Assembly (NCBI GenBank): GCA_037893245.1
Contig: JBAIAA010000531.1
Span: 2,356,001-2,420,000 of the forward strand
Origin: Crossaster papposus
Lineage: Eukaryota; Echinodermata; Asteroidea; Velatida; Solasteridae
Direction of reading: 5' to 3'
DNA: 64,000 nt
The translations under genes were made by a program, and so were the position numbers. Each line of letters opens with the position of its first letter. Position 1 is the stretch's first letter. This document shows, piece by piece, positions 1-11,223 of this stretch. A model generated the notes under the pieces. The model was not told where the DNA came from. It did no database searches and was given only the letters and a program-made list of their open reading frames with translations.

Positions 1-134
1 TCACTGCAGGCATTGATGTCCTTCATGGGATCATTTGGCACACTGTAGGCTTTGAGGAAATTCCTAGCAGCATACAGGGTGCAGACATCTCTGGAGCCTA
101 CTTGGTCAGTAGAGTACAACAATTTCCACATCAC
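1..134 (-). CDS. DUF6589-type gene, 3'-most exon in window (gene continues left)
   Basis: On the minus strand an acceptor (...TTTAACAG) opens a frame reading VMWKLLYSTDQVGSRDVCTL and ending ...VPNDPMKDINACS at the window edge. The WK.LY...S..D.GTLY...N and VP.DP.KD.NAC patterns are those I associate with metazoan DUF6589 proteins, which are multicopy and probably transposon-derived. Function is unknown. The preceding exon ends at 786 with a matching donor. The frame is open to the edge, so the C-terminus lies outside the window. Confidence 0.6.
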   Translation of the reverse strand, partial: MMWKLLYSTDQVGSRDVCTLYAARNFLKAYSVPNDPMKDINACS

Positions 135-785
135 CTGTTAAACAAAAGTTGTAAAAATCTTCATAATCAACGTCGTACCACAGCAAAGGTAAAGTACTTA
201 CTACATTTATATAATAAAATATCACTATTCAGTATTGATACATACTTGAGCTACAGGTTATAATGAGTCGTATTTGTAGTTTGGTTTTAAGGTTTCATAA
301 TGATACAAAAATGTATACAACTTTTGAAAAGACTTCACATTTAGTACTTGGGCCAATAACCAATTTCAATATTTGCTCGCCACATTTTTCTTGTGCTGTT
401 TCTCCTGGTGCCTGTCCCAATTTTCTACATGTATTCATCTTTTTTGGTTGACTCATTAATCGTTACCCTAAAATGGAAAGCAATATGCCCCCCCCCCCCC
501 CCCCCCCCCCCCCACAAAAGGTGACGTTACAGTAAAAACATAGCGTGGCTATATACACACTATCGTGGACACATAGAGCCACGCTATGTTCTTACCGTTT
601 TGTCATTTTTTGTGGGCGGGGGCACGGCGCATATATTGCTTTTCATTTTAGGGTCACGATTAATAAGCAAACAAAAACAGATATGAATTTTTTTTTAGCA
701 GTTGTTAAGTTTTTAGCATTATTAAAGCGTATATTTTGCCATATTAAAGTTTTGAATTTCAGGTACCCTTTAATGCAGTGCATAC

Positions 786-1020
786 CTGGTAGAAATTACC
801 CAGACCATGGAAATCTTCAAACGCCGGTATGAGGCCTCCCCATCGAGCCCCTTTTGGTGAATCCCGTCTGTCTTCCTGGATGTTCTCCTGGCGTTCTGTA
901 GTTAGTTGATCTCCTCCACTGATGACTTGCATAGGGTGGTTTGTGTCGGAGTCTGGAACGTACACGTTAATGTAATCCATAATCTTGGCAATTCCCACCT
1001 GTAATGACACCAAGGCCGAT
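786..1020 (-). CDS. DUF6589-type gene, GDQLTxER exon
   Basis: A minus-strand exon between acceptor CTGCCAG and donor CAG|GTATGC. It contains VYVPDSDTNHP, GGDQLTTER and PAFEDFH. GDQLT.ER followed by a short linker and E.FH is the signature block of the DUF6589 family. An internal acceptor near 1001 (CATTACAG|GTGGG) is an alternative start. A poly-C tract (487-513) lies in the next intron. The role is not established; the family behaves like a transposase-derived nuclease fold, which is inference. Confidence 0.6.
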
Positions 1021-1898
1021 CTGGCAGGAAAAAGAAAGAAAAAAATACACATAATGTCAGTTGAATGTGAAATGCTTCTAAGGAATTTACTAATTGAAAA
1101 AGCTGAAATTTTCTTGTGATTCAGAATTATTAACAATAAAGCATGGTTGAAAAATCAATTGCACTTTATGTCAATTTGTTTTCTTTATTTGATCCAATCA
1201 AGCTTGAAAATTGGGTTATTGGAAAATGTATCTTATATGGCTTGAATGACAACAAAGACACACTAGGTTTTTGGAAGAAACACTTCAGTAACATTTGCTT
1301 ACCACTTCAGACTTCTGATGGGTTATATTACTATACATGTGAGCTCGATGAACAGGAACAAACTGCCTGAAGTCTGAAAAGGCTGGCAGGTAATTCACAA
1401 TAACTTTGCCAACGAGGTAGATCCAACCCTTCCTCAATTCAAGGTTGTCCTGAACATCTGGCAGGAAAAAGAAAGAAACAAATACACATAATGTCAGTTG
1501 AATGTGAAATGCTTCTAAGGAATTTACTAATTGAAAAAGCTGAAATTTTCTTGTGATTCAGAATTATTAACAATAAAGCATGGTTGAAAAATCAATTGCA
1601 CTTTATGTCAATTTGTTTTCTTTATTTGATCCAATCAAGCTTGAAAATTGGGTTATTGGAAAATGTATCTTATATGGCTTGAATGACAACAAAGACACAC
1701 TAGGTTTTGGAAGAAACACTTCAGTAACATTTGCTTACCACTTCAGACTTCTGATGGGTTAATATTACTATACATGTGAGCTCGATGAACAGGAACAAAC
1801 TGCCTGAAGTCTGAAAAGGCTGGCAGGTAATTCACAATAACTTTGCCAACGAGGTAGATCCAACCCTTCCTCAATTCAAGGTTGTCCTGAACATCTGG
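1019..1898. repeat. 437-bp tandem duplication covering an exon 3' half and its intron
   Basis: The segment starting with ATCTGG at 1019 recurs at 1456, and ATCTGG appears again at 1893, giving two direct copies with a 437-bp period joined at a 6-bp microhomology. Each copy carries intron sequence plus the 3' part of the DUF6589 exon with its own donor (ending at 1303 and 1739). The copies differ by a one-T deletion and a one-T insertion. The insertion in the copy joined to the intact exon puts the frame into a stop, while the truncated copy keeps the original frame. Confidence 0.9.
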
Positions 1899-1970
1899 GA
1901 CAAACTCTGCTAAGTCGACTGTATTGAAGTCTCTGGTAGGACAGTCATCAGGCAGATAATTACCGGATAT
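1739..1970 (-). pseudogene. DUF6589-type gene, exon with frame-breaking T insertion
   Basis: Acceptor ...TTCAACAG at 1971-1973 and donor GAAGTG|GTAAGC. It reads ISGNYLPDDCPTRDFNTVDL and on to HRAHMYSNI, then an extra T (in TAATATTAACC) shifts the frame to a stop just before the donor. The duplicate at 1303-1455 lacks this T and reads HMYSNITHQKSEVV, the form expected for the family (H...YS..M...SEVV). The assembled transcript would therefore be out of frame, consistent with decay. Confidence 0.6.
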
Positions 1971-2035
1971 CTGTTGAATATTCATGACAATTTGAATTAC
2001 TTATTAGGTATAAATTTAGAATTAAAACAAGTGTA

Positions 2036-2070
2036 AATTTTATTAAAATTTTATTAAAATTTTATTAAAA
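2036..2070. repeat. Short tandem repeat ATTTTATTAAA
   Basis: About three head-to-tail copies of an 11-bp AT-rich unit in an intron of the DUF6589-type gene. There is no sign of function. Confidence 0.7.
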
Positions 2071-2206
2071 ACTGCTGCAAACTGCTCGCTAAAAATACAG
2101 ACCTGAATTACATAAATCAAAAAATTAATGTGGCCTGATGTTTCGAAGTTAGCAAGTTCTTCAGAGGCTAGAAGACAATTTGTGTTTGTTTATAGATAAT
2201 TCCTAC

Positions 2207-2828
2207 CCTGTTCTTAATTGCCATGGCATTACAGTAGTGAAGATCCTTTGCTCCATGATGCATTGTTGCTTGCCTTGGTGTGATTCTGAAGTCAACATTG
2301 TCGGTTATTATTCTGAATCCAGGGTGTTTGGTTAACTTCTGTTGTTTCAGTTGCTCCACTAGTTTCTCAACAAGGTCCTGATCCTCTGGCTGAGCCAACC
2401 CCATTTCTACTTCCGTCTTAAGGAAATCAATTTGAGGAGAGAGTTTCTTCAGCATGATCCTTTTCATATTTCATCTGCTCTGCCCACTTTCTCACACTTG
2501 CATCAAAATCTGTGCTAAGACTTGTCTGTCTAGATATGATAGTGTCATACGCTATCGTCAGCCCTCTGGAGTGGAGTCTTTGCACTGCTTGTTTGGTAAT
2601 GCCTCCCCGTTTCAGTTGTAGCCCTGTCATGGTTTGGTGACTGTTCATTTGTCTGTTCCTGCAGTGTAGAAGGGAACCAACTGCTGTCATCCTTGCAGGG
2701 AGGGTGTCTTCTTTACCTCTCATCTTGCTCCTCTCTCTCCGGGGTCCCACTGCCACAGTCTCTATAATCTCCAACAAAACAGGGGCTTGTCTTTGAAGTT
2801 CTTCTTCTTGCTGTTTGTATGACCAATT
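2207..2828 (-). pseudogene. DUF6589-type gene, large exon with frameshift near 2455
   Basis: Acceptor ...AAACTCCAG at 2829 and donor AACAGG|GTAGGA. The first frame (from NWSYKQQEEELQ to VRKWAEQMKYEKDHAEE) runs into a stop. The next frame, overlapping by about 40 nt, continues with KKLSPQIDFLKTEVEMG, an acidic/coiled linker and FRIITDNVDFRITPRQATMH. RW/KWAE...DH..EI followed by a coiled stretch and the LDN.D block is one continuous sequence in DUF6589 proteins, so a 1-nt frameshift at about 2445-2460 is inferred. An unannotated mini-intron is the alternative. Confidence 0.6.
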
Positions 2829-3119
2829 CTGGAGTTTAAGAAAACAAATGAGATATTATCAATTTAGGAAGTAATGTATATTATGCTCCTGTCTCTAAGA
2901 GATTTGCAACTTTCCTAATGATCATGATATAGGATCTTTAACTTGTTCAAACAGTAAACATCAAAAGACAAACCACCTCTAGTCAACTTGCAATGTCCAA
3001 AAAAGGTTACTTACATAAACTTTTGCGAATATCACAACTATCACATGATGGAGTACATTTATTAAACAGAATTGTTTTGTTGCAAGGGCCTGTATAAGAT
3101 GTTTTGTGTGGAAACCTAC

Positions 3120-3212
3120 CTCCAGAGCATCTTTGTCAGTCCTTCTGAATAGGGAATGATTGCTTGTGCTGCACAAATTCTGTGCTTCTTCCGCGATAAT
3201 GTGCAAGATGTC
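3120..3212 (-). CDS. DUF6589-type gene, short upstream exon
   Basis: A short minus-strand exon between acceptor TTTTTGATATAG and donor CTGGAG|GTAGGT. It reads DILHIIAEEAQNLCSTSNHS and then LFRRTDKDALE. It sits between the large exon (2207-2828) and the candidate Cys-rich exon (4328-4629), in line with the gene order. No domain is recognised in the peptide itself; it is assigned by position, strand and clean splice sites. Confidence 0.45.
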
Positions 3213-3914
3213 CTATATCAAAAACAATCAAAGAAAAACAGTTCTATTGTTCAGTGACTAATAAAATTGAATACTAATTTTATATATTTCTTTATTTATC
3301 TTTAATTGCAAACTTACTAGGGATGTATACAAGTAAACATTATGCAAATCGCAAACAGTTTATGCTCATTTGCTCATACTTGTCAAAAATAAAAACACTG
3401 GGACCCAATAAGTTGGGCTTTCTTTCATTGTGGACAAGTTTATAACCATGGTCTTGCATCAACCCCTTACTTGGAGCCCGATTGGTGACTATATTGAAGG
3501 TAAAATTTATCAGCCCAGATGAAAATAAACTGCATAATATGCCCTTATCATGAATATTTTTTTTTTATATTAAAACAGTTGGGGCAAATTTAAGAAAGAA
3601 AGACAAACCAACAACAAAGCTTCTATTAAACCATCCTTGTTTGTCTTTTTACAAAACAAATCCATATAAAGTGCAAAGGGAACTGAGAGGAAAAGCCTCC
3701 TACCGGTAGTTGATTTCTAACACATTATTTTATTTAATTGGACATGGACTTAAAAGTTGACCAAAAATAATGGGGCAAAAAGCAATTTTGGAAAATACTG
3801 ACTGGTCGGATCGGAAAAGACTAAGGGAACCACCTCCTCAAATTTGAAAAGACTTAATGCAAAGCTTTTTTTGGAGGGGGCATATACACATGAACATTTA
3901 AAAAAACTAATTAC
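3213..3914. other. Non-coding stretch, nothing recognised
   Basis: An AT-rich intronic or intergenic stretch with a T-run near 3560. I see no exon, RNA gene or repeat I can support. Confidence 0.4.
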
Positions 3915-4232
3915 ATGCCCATACGCAGATTGTTTTCTAGGTGGGGGGGGGGGGGGGGGGGGGGGGTGCTAATTTGTACTTATAGGACCAAAAATGGAAC
4001 CCAAAATTGTTGTGTGCCAGTACAGTTATTTCTACATCAAAATGCCAATATTTACCCTGGAAAATGTGGACTTATTGGTTATTTTGGGGGTTATTTTTTG
4101 TGTTGTTTTTTGTGTGTTTTTGTGTGTGTTTTTTGGGTTTTTTTTTTTTTTTTTTTTTTGGGGGGGGGGGGGTTGCGTAGGCACCCGTCCCCCCCCCCCC
4201 GTCCCCCCCCCCCCCCCCCCTGCGTACGGGTC
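3915..4232. mobile_element. Short inverted-repeat element with G and C tracts
   Basis: The left end has CCCATACGCA followed by a 20+ nt G-tract (3943-3966). The right end has C-tracts (4190-4220) followed by TGCGTACGGG. The two ends are near-perfect inverted complements, so this looks like a MITE-like hairpin of roughly 300 bp with a T/G-rich centre. No ORF inside is believable; apparent reading frames are homopolymer translations. Tract lengths in such regions are often unreliable in assemblies. Confidence 0.5.
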
Positions 4233-4327
4233 GGAATTAATCGGACTAGGGCCTACTGTAAGATGAGATAAACAGAATTAACCATGTTCACAGTGACCAT
4301 GCCATGGTGAACGTGGTAGGTAAATAC

Positions 4328-4629
4328 CTGCAAGTACGGGTGTGGCAGGGTCGGGATCGTGTTGGTATTCGGAATTCAAAGCCAATTTATTCCGCGGCCT
4401 CCTCCCTGATTTAGCGACCGGCGACGGACTTGAAACGCACATTCTTTTCTGACGCCGCACCGGTGATGTTATTACCGTATCGCCGCTTGTCAGTTGTCGT
4501 TTTAATTGAGTGTCGTTGTACTTAGCAACAAAACAACTGGAGACGTTCTGGCTCTTCTCGATATTAGCAATCAATGCAGCACATGGACCACATATCCGAG
4601 AAGTTTTCTCTCTTAAATCACTATCAATA
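4328..4629 (-). CDS. DUF6589-type gene, candidate Cys-containing 5' exon
   Basis: A minus-strand open frame between acceptor AGGTCGCAG and donor CTTGCAG|GTATTT. It reads DSDLREKTSRICGPCAALI and then a Lys/Arg/Ser-rich basic stretch (SPVRRQKRMCVSSPSPVAKS). The CxxC after a short acidic start resembles the start of a zinc-binding N-terminal module, but the partner cysteines are not visible. No ATG lies in frame before the acceptor, so a further 5' exon is expected to the right, where a LINE 3' end now sits. Confidence 0.4.
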
Positions 4630-4699
4630 CTGCGACCTATTTATTATTTTATTATCAAATTTCTGACAAAGTCAAGGGTTGTGGACAAAACTGTAACAG

Positions 4700-6787
4700 T
4701 TCAACTCAAACCACTCCCCGTATAACAATTTTAAGGCTATATAACTAAATAACTATAATTAATATAACTAAATTATAAACCTAAAATGTAAAAGTAAAAT
4801 GGGATAGTCTGAAAATATAAAATAACTAAATAACGATATACCAATATAACTAAATAACAAACAGATAATAAAACAAACAAACAAACACCCCACCAGGCAA
4901 ACAATGAACAACAACCGACAAATACATGTATTAAACTAATGTAGATTAACATTTAAATTGAATTTCTCAGTGAAACATATTCAAAGAACGAACATAAAAT
5001 GGTAAGATAAACTTGAAAAATTAAACCCCACTAATCCACAAAAATGTGTTAAAATAGAATAAAAATAAAAGTAAAATTGCATATTAAAAAACCTTAAAAA
5101 TTAGAAAGTTAAAACATTAAAAATGGAACTTTTGAACACATTCAAAGATGCATTTTGGATGACGTGTTCAGGCAGACTATTCCACTCATTTGCTGTACGG
5201 AGGAAGTACGAGTACTTAAAACAATCAGTTCTGGCAAAAGGAATGTTTAGTTTTAGGCTATTATCCTTTCTCCTAATTCTAGATGCTGGGTGAAACTTTT
5301 TAAGGGAATTAATGTTGATACAACCCTTAACAATTTTATAACACATAACCAAACGAAAGAATTTTCTTCTAGTTGGGAGATCAGTCCAGCCTAACTGATT
5401 TAATAGAGTGTCATAGTGTGAATGCCAGTCTCTGCAGATAAATCTAACACTCTGGTTTTGTACACGTTCTACAACAGAGGAGTGGTTTAGCCTGTATGGG
5501 TCCCAGGCTATGCAACAGTAATCTAGTCGTGATCGGATAAGAGAAATGTAGAGCCTCTTTAAAATATTGGCTGAACAACTACCAAAATTTCGTTTGATAA
5601 GTCCTAACGTTTTATTGGACTTGGTATAAATGTCATTGCAGTGATCGTTCCAGTTTAATTTGTCATTTATCATGACTCCCAGATATCTTTCACATTTAGT
5701 GGCGGATAATATATTATTTCCAATACAATACAAATGTTGGCTAGTATGGTGCTTTCTAGACATTCTCATGACCTTACACTTGTCAATATTAAAATTCAAT
5801 TTCCATTGATCTGACCATTTACATAGTGAATTCAAGTCAGATTGTAAAATCTCAATGTCTCTATTGGCGGCAATGGGCCTATATAAAACACAATCATCTG
5901 CATATAAACGGATAGTGGAGTGAATATTCTCAGAGATATCATTAATAAAACACAAAAATAATATTGGTCCGAGAATAGTACCTTGCGGTACACCTGATTT
6001 TACCTTAGTCCATAACGAGAAATTTCCGTTTATGGACACTCTCTGTTCTCTGTCTCTGAGAAAATTCATAATCCATTTAATATTTGGGACACCAACACCG
6101 TAAGTAATAAGTTTGTTATGCAGAAGGTCGTGACAAACTCTGTCGAAAGCTTTAGCAAAATCTAAGAATATAATATCAACACTATGCCCAGCATCTAAGT
6201 AGCTGCTCCAGTCGTGTATAGCATCAATTAGTTGCGTATCACAAGAACGTTGGGCTCTAAAACCGTGTTGATTATCATCAAGAATATTGTTGTTATGAAG
6301 GTGCTTAATAAGCTTGTTACAAACAATCCTTTCAAGTGTTTTACTAACGACAGATGTAAGTGAAATAGGCCTATAATTACTAGGATCATCTCGTTTACCT
6401 TTCTTAAATACGGGAACCACATGAGCCCTTCGCCATTCATCAGGCACAATGCCTACTTCTAGAGAGGCATTAAACAGTTTAGTGAGCGAAGGTGCAAGGT
6501 ACTCAGCTCCTTCCTTTAGAATTCTAGGAGATATGTTGTCAGGGCCTTGACTTTTACTTACATCAATGTCTTTAAGTAATTTACAGACTTCGTATGAAGT
6601 ACACCTAACATCCCTCATCATGTCTACACTGGGCTCCAGATTAGAAATATGATCATCAGGGTCAACGTGAATATTGAACACCGAGTTAAATTGGGTATTC
6701 AGAGCTTCAGCCATTACTTCTGGAATAGTAATTTTATCACCGTTGACAGTTAAACATTCAATAGAGGGGTTATCCGACTTAGATATC
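4700..6787 (-). mobile_element. Non-LTR retrotransposon 1, 3' part (reverse transcriptase plus 3' UTR)
   Basis: The open minus-strand frame 6787-5101 encodes the RT half of a Jockey/CR1/L2-group element. Visible motifs in order are DNISPRILKEG, FKKGKRDDPSNYRPISL, IIFLDFAKAFDRVCH, GVPQGTILGPILF and the catalytic RLYADD, then the thumb-like C-terminus with RSRLDYCCIAWDP and FFLRTANEWNSLP-type blocks. No stops interrupt the ORF. The AT-rich 3' UTR runs to about 4700 without an obvious long poly-A. The start at 6787 is artificial: the upstream endonuclease half lies at 17642-18806, separated by the 10.85-kb DNA transposon. Confidence 0.9.
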
Positions 6788-7198
6788 TTAAAGAGGAACT
6801 CAAAAGGTGATTCGTTTTCCCATAATAAGCCTTTAAACAACAGCAAATATATCTATTTCCTCAATCCAATATGTAAAATTACCACATCTGTCCTATTTGT
6901 GTGAATAAAAAAGTCCCAAACATGGGCCGCCGAGAAACCCAAATGCCCGATTTCCGAAACACTCATTATGTATTCATGATATGCATGTGACCTCTAATAC
7001 GTCACCGGGAGAAACAAAAGTAAACAGAGACTGTTACTAGAGACGCGTGTATGCACATTATGTACAGTGGTGTACATGTATTGTACATGACCGTGTGCAG
7101 CATGCATTTCGCGATAATTTTACAGTAAGTTTTCCTCTTCCTAAAATTACATTTTTGGGTGGGAGTGGATAGGAGACATCTTTATAAAATATAGCAAC

Positions 7199-7590
7199 AT
7201 GCCCCGAGCTTGTGCTGTTGGAGGCTGCAACCGAAACGGCTACAAAAACAAGGAATTGTCGTTCTTTCGGTTCCCAGCCGACAAGCCGCTTTTTCGTTGT
7301 TGGGCAAGGTTCGTGAACACCACCCGAGTAGGTTTCAAACCTTCCCGGTGGTCGTTAATTTGCCAGGAACATTTCGAGAAGGAGTCAATAGATGAGTCTA
7401 GTGTGACTCAAAAGAGGTTGGGGTTACGAAAAAGTTTAAAACTGAAACATCGGTCAGTCCCATCTAAGAAAGCCCCTTCTAGTACTTCAAGTTCTAGCCC
7501 GCTACCGTCAGCTTTTCGGCCGTCATCTCAGGGGAGACGCAAGGTGCGTCGGAAACTCTTCACAGCGTTTGAGAAGCGAGAGCGTGCCAG
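7199..7590 (+). CDS. Transposase exon 1: THAP zinc finger
   Basis: It starts MPRACAVGGCNRNGYK at the first ATG. C5 and C10 (CxxxxC) and then C-x2-H in LICQEHF give the C2CH zinc site of a THAP domain, with the expected central Trp (RCWARF) and aromatic residues between. THAP domains bind DNA and are found in P-element and Kolobok transposases. The exon ends GCCAGG|GTAAGT after a Ser-rich linker and a basic stretch (RRKVRRKLF). It lies about 400 bp inside the transposon's left terminus, where the 5' end of the transposase gene would be expected. Confidence 0.85.
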
Positions 7591-8029
7591 GGTAAGTAAA
7601 TGAATGCAAATGTTTTTTACTTGGTTTAGTATAAAAACCTCCATTTTTCACTAGTAAAATTATTAAAGAAACCACTTCAAAACAAGACGGGAAATTGACA
7701 GTTAGACCGCGAAATCATTGAATCTATTTCGTGAATAAAATCTTCCCAAAGTTTGTAACTAATATAGTAATATACATTTACATCATTATGAACTTATACG
7801 TTTAACGTTATTTAGCATTTTGTCAACGCGTCTGGGTGAAAAATTAATCGTTTTTACCAAGGCTTGTAATTATTAGGCCTGTGTGAGTAGACTTTTATAA
7901 AATAGTTACACTTAGGATAGTCCAAATACCTGTGCTAACGTTATAGTTATCGCTTTTTGAACATGATCTGGCGAGTCCGAGAAACTACAATCTCTAGAAA
8001 AAAAGAAACACAACCCCATCATTAACCAT

Positions 8030-8612
8030 CAACACCATCATGATTAAAATCATAGTACTTATATAGGTGTGCAAGTTTACGATCTTCTAGAAAAGTGACA
8101 TTTCCAGTTGAATTTCGAGAGCTCCCTGCCATGTTCAACCGTATTGTTTTCGTTTGCATTTAAAATGAAGTCGTTAACCTCGATCACGGGTACGGTAGCA
8201 AGCGCGCAGCGAGCAAACGCGAAAACGTGATTGGATTGTATATCAATGATCAAACTGTATTTGAGATCGAGTGTGAATTGACGTGTGTAAATCCTACACT
8301 GGTTACCGTCAGAATTGGTGCGGTCCTAAATGGTAATGTGAACCAATGTAGGTCTAGGATGTGCACGCGTCATTTATTACTCTTCACGACAATTTTTTCT
8401 ACACTCGATCTCAAAAACAATTTTGTTGTATATTCAAATCACGTTTTCGTAACGTTTATTTGCTGTGCGTACGCACTTAACTGTGATCGAGGTTAACGAC
8501 TCCATGAATGCAAACGAAAAAAATACGGTTGAAAATGAGAATGATTGTAAATCATGAAGATCATACTTTTAACAGCACACCCGAGTATCATGATTTTAAT
8601 CATCGATGACTA
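8030..8612. mobile_element. MITE-like inverted repeat in transposase intron 1
   Basis: The left arm has GATTAAAATCATAGTACT then ...GATCTTC... then CGTTAACCTCGATCAC. The right arm repeats these as inverted complements (GTGATCGAGGTTAACG at about 8482 and AGTATCATGATTTTAATC at about 8585). The arms are about 150 bp and imperfect, and the unit is roughly 580 bp. There is no coding potential. It is nested in the Kolobok-like element. Confidence 0.75.
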
Positions 8613-9154
8613 TTTTGTGACCTGCTCCCGCAAAATTAGAGTAAAGTTGACGTTTTGATATTTTGAAATACTGGTATTTCCAGATTCCTTGAATTCTTAG
8701 CTTTAAAATGAAATATAATTTATTGGGTAGGGTATTAATGCCGCTGTCGCTACATTTTACTTCTTGGGTACGCTCAGTAAAATCAAATTTAGATTTTTTT
8801 TCTGCTAATATTTTGCAACAAAATACTTGGTACAGTAGTTCGAAGGGAAACATATGTGAAAGTTGCGCTGTGCTAGCTATTATATTGAGTATATGATTGA
8901 AAATAGCCGATTTGACAGGGGGAATCGTTTTGGGGATTTTGGCATGATACAATTACGCCGTTTTCACATTTGTATCTCGAGTGGTGTGTCTAGTAATTTT
9001 GTGGCCGTTTTGAGGGTGAAATTTGATGGTGTTGTGTTACTTTTTTTTTTAGAGATTGTAGTTGTTATTGTAGGCCTAAGGTAAAATAAAAGTTTCTCGT
9101 CTAATCTTTTTGGGGAAAAAAAGAGGATGCGGGCACTTTTGGGGGCTTAAATAT

Positions 9155-9959
9155 TTCGTCACCGTTTTCACGAAGAGGCAAATTGAGCCTTTCACGGTCT
9201 GAACAAACTTTCGAGATAATCGCTTGTAAAGTTTGTCCTTTTTTCGTTTGGCAGTTTGAAACATAAATATTCATAGAATATACAAGATTAAGGTATCATG
9301 GGAAAGAAGAGATTTCAATCTTCTTAAATATAGCAAACGTTAAGAAAAATAGGTGATTAGTTTTGCAGAATTAATCAATTAATAGAATTGCCTCTTCGTG
9401 AAAACGAAAAAAACGATACATTAGCAAATTCGCCCGTGGCTGTGAGAGTCAGAATGTATACATTTTCCCATTGCGCCCCCAATTTGTCTCTTCGTGAAAA
9501 CGATAAAAGCCACTTCGCGACCAATTCGCCCAATTCGCCTCTTCGTGAAAACGCTAAAGTGACTAAGCGCACCAAAGTGCCCTTCATAAACACGTTGAAG
9601 TCAACGCTATTTCGAATTTGCCTCTTCGTGAAAACGCTAAAAGCCACTTCGCGACCAATTCGCCCAATTCGCCTCTTCGTGAAAACGCTAAAGTGACTAC
9701 GCGCACCAAAGTGCCCTTCATAAACACGTTGAAGTCAACGCTATTTCGAATTTGCCTCTTCGTGAAAACGCAAAAGGGCACTTGAGGACCAATTCGCCCA
9801 TTAGTTAATTAGGTTAATTGTGATTTTAATGATTTTGTGGATGTATAACTTCACCAGGTTGTAGAAATTGCAATATTTAATCGTTTTCATCAAAAAAAAT
9901 AATTTCGATAAATAGACGATTTTTCATGAAATTCGCCTCTTCGTGAAAACGGTGACGAT
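9155..9959. mobile_element. Inverted-repeat element with internal copies of its own terminal motif
   Basis: The left terminus TCGTCACCGTTTTCACGAAG (9156) is matched by its reverse complement ending at 9958. The subterminal core CCTCTTCGTGAAAACG recurs in direct orientation near 9390, 9487, 9539, 9621, 9673, 9755 and 9935, partly within a tandem duplication of about 133 bp (9484-9750). There is no transposase ORF. Repeated transposase-binding-like motifs inside a MITE are the likely explanation. Confidence 0.75.
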
Positions 9960-10272
9960 TTGTACATGTATAAATTAGACTTCATCGCAGAATTATTGTT
10001 GCATCAACATAATAACTAGACTCCACTCCTGCACACTATGTTTAGAAGACTGCAAAAGAGAACAAGCTTATTTAGGAGAAAACGGCCGATGTTTTAAAAA
10101 AAAAGGGGGGGAAGGGGGTGTTTTGATGCAGCAGCAAAAAGGATGCGCACTGGGACGAGGTAATAATTTATTTGGCTTAATAAACAGTTTCCATATTTAA
10201 TGATTGACTTTGTAAATAATGTACATGTGTACGTCTGTGGTTATCAGGACTGTTATTTGTCTTTTTTGATAG

Positions 10273-10395
10273 GTCTTGGATGAAGCACTTTTGGACTATC
10301 GGCAGCACCATGGCCACATTCACAGTACAACTACAAGTTCTGAATCCGACTCCGAGGCAACAGTTAGTGCACCTGGCACTCCCATGTTCCTGCCA
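10273..10395 (+). CDS. Transposase exon 2
   Basis: Acceptor TTTGATAG and donor CTGCCA|GTAAGT, phase 0 at both ends. It reads VLDEALLDYRQHHGHIHSTT and then a Ser/Glu-rich stretch ending GTPMFLP. It is a linker between the THAP finger and the catalytic region; no domain is recognised. Confidence 0.6.
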
Positions 10396-10631
10396 GTAAG
10401 TACCGATTTCATGTGCTTAAAAGGATTAAAAATTTGGCCAATATAGTGCATGTTGATGGTACATGTACGATTAAGCACACATCTGTGTTTAACTGAAATA
10501 TTTATAGTCGGGCAGCTGAGGCCTTTCGAAAATTCCCTTTTACATGTAGTGTTTGTTGAAATATTTTTTTAATATAATTATGCTTAGTACTTACACGGCC
10601 ATTAATTAGTATTCTGGCTGTTAAATTGCAG

Positions 10632-10791
10632 ACCCCTCTGAAGACGTTACCACACCTCCAAGCCTCTCGTGAATTGGTGCAACAAACAGATGTGTTTAAA
10701 ATCGACATAAACCCCTGTGCACCACCAAAAACGTACCATGTGCGGTCCAGACAAAATCAGACAAATCCCCGATATTTTACACACTCTCAAG
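10632..10791 (+). CDS. Transposase exon 3
   Basis: Acceptor TAAATTGCAG and donor CTCAAG|GTAATT. It reads TPLKTLPHLQASRELVQQTD then INPCAPPKTYHVRSRQNQTN. A polar linker, phase 0 in and phase 1 out, which matches exon 4. Confidence 0.55.
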
Positions 10792-11223
10792 GTAATTATG
10801 TGACTTCGTTTTTTTCACGCCCGTTTATGTTTTCACGCCTGTTTATGTTTTCATGGCAAGTAAATTGGGGGTAGTATTTCCCAAAAGCAATTTTTCTCTA
10901 ACGCTGGTCGGCCGACGAGCATTGGAGATTGATATAAAAATACCACTTGTCTTGAAAATTACAACACATCAGGTGCCATAATTTTACAGAATGCTTTAAA
11001 CCATCGTTCACCAACAGTCCAGTAATGTAATGCATTATAATTTGGTAGTAATTTGTTTTAAGTTTGCAAATGTTTCCTTTAAAAAACATATTTCCTTTAA
11101 AAAAAAAGTCAATGCCACTTGACATTCCCAAGCTTCCAAGACATATGTGATTGTTATGTTTATTTTGAATTTGACTGCTTATTATGAATTATTTCACCTT
11201 TGACTGCATTTCTAATTGTATAG

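Noticed and set aside
3915-4271. Gly/Phe/Pro-rich ORFs
   Set aside because: Homopolymer translations in an inverted-repeat element.
6674-6904. Plus-strand ORF over the LINE and transposon junction
   Set aside because: Crosses the insertion boundary and is antisense to the RT ORF.
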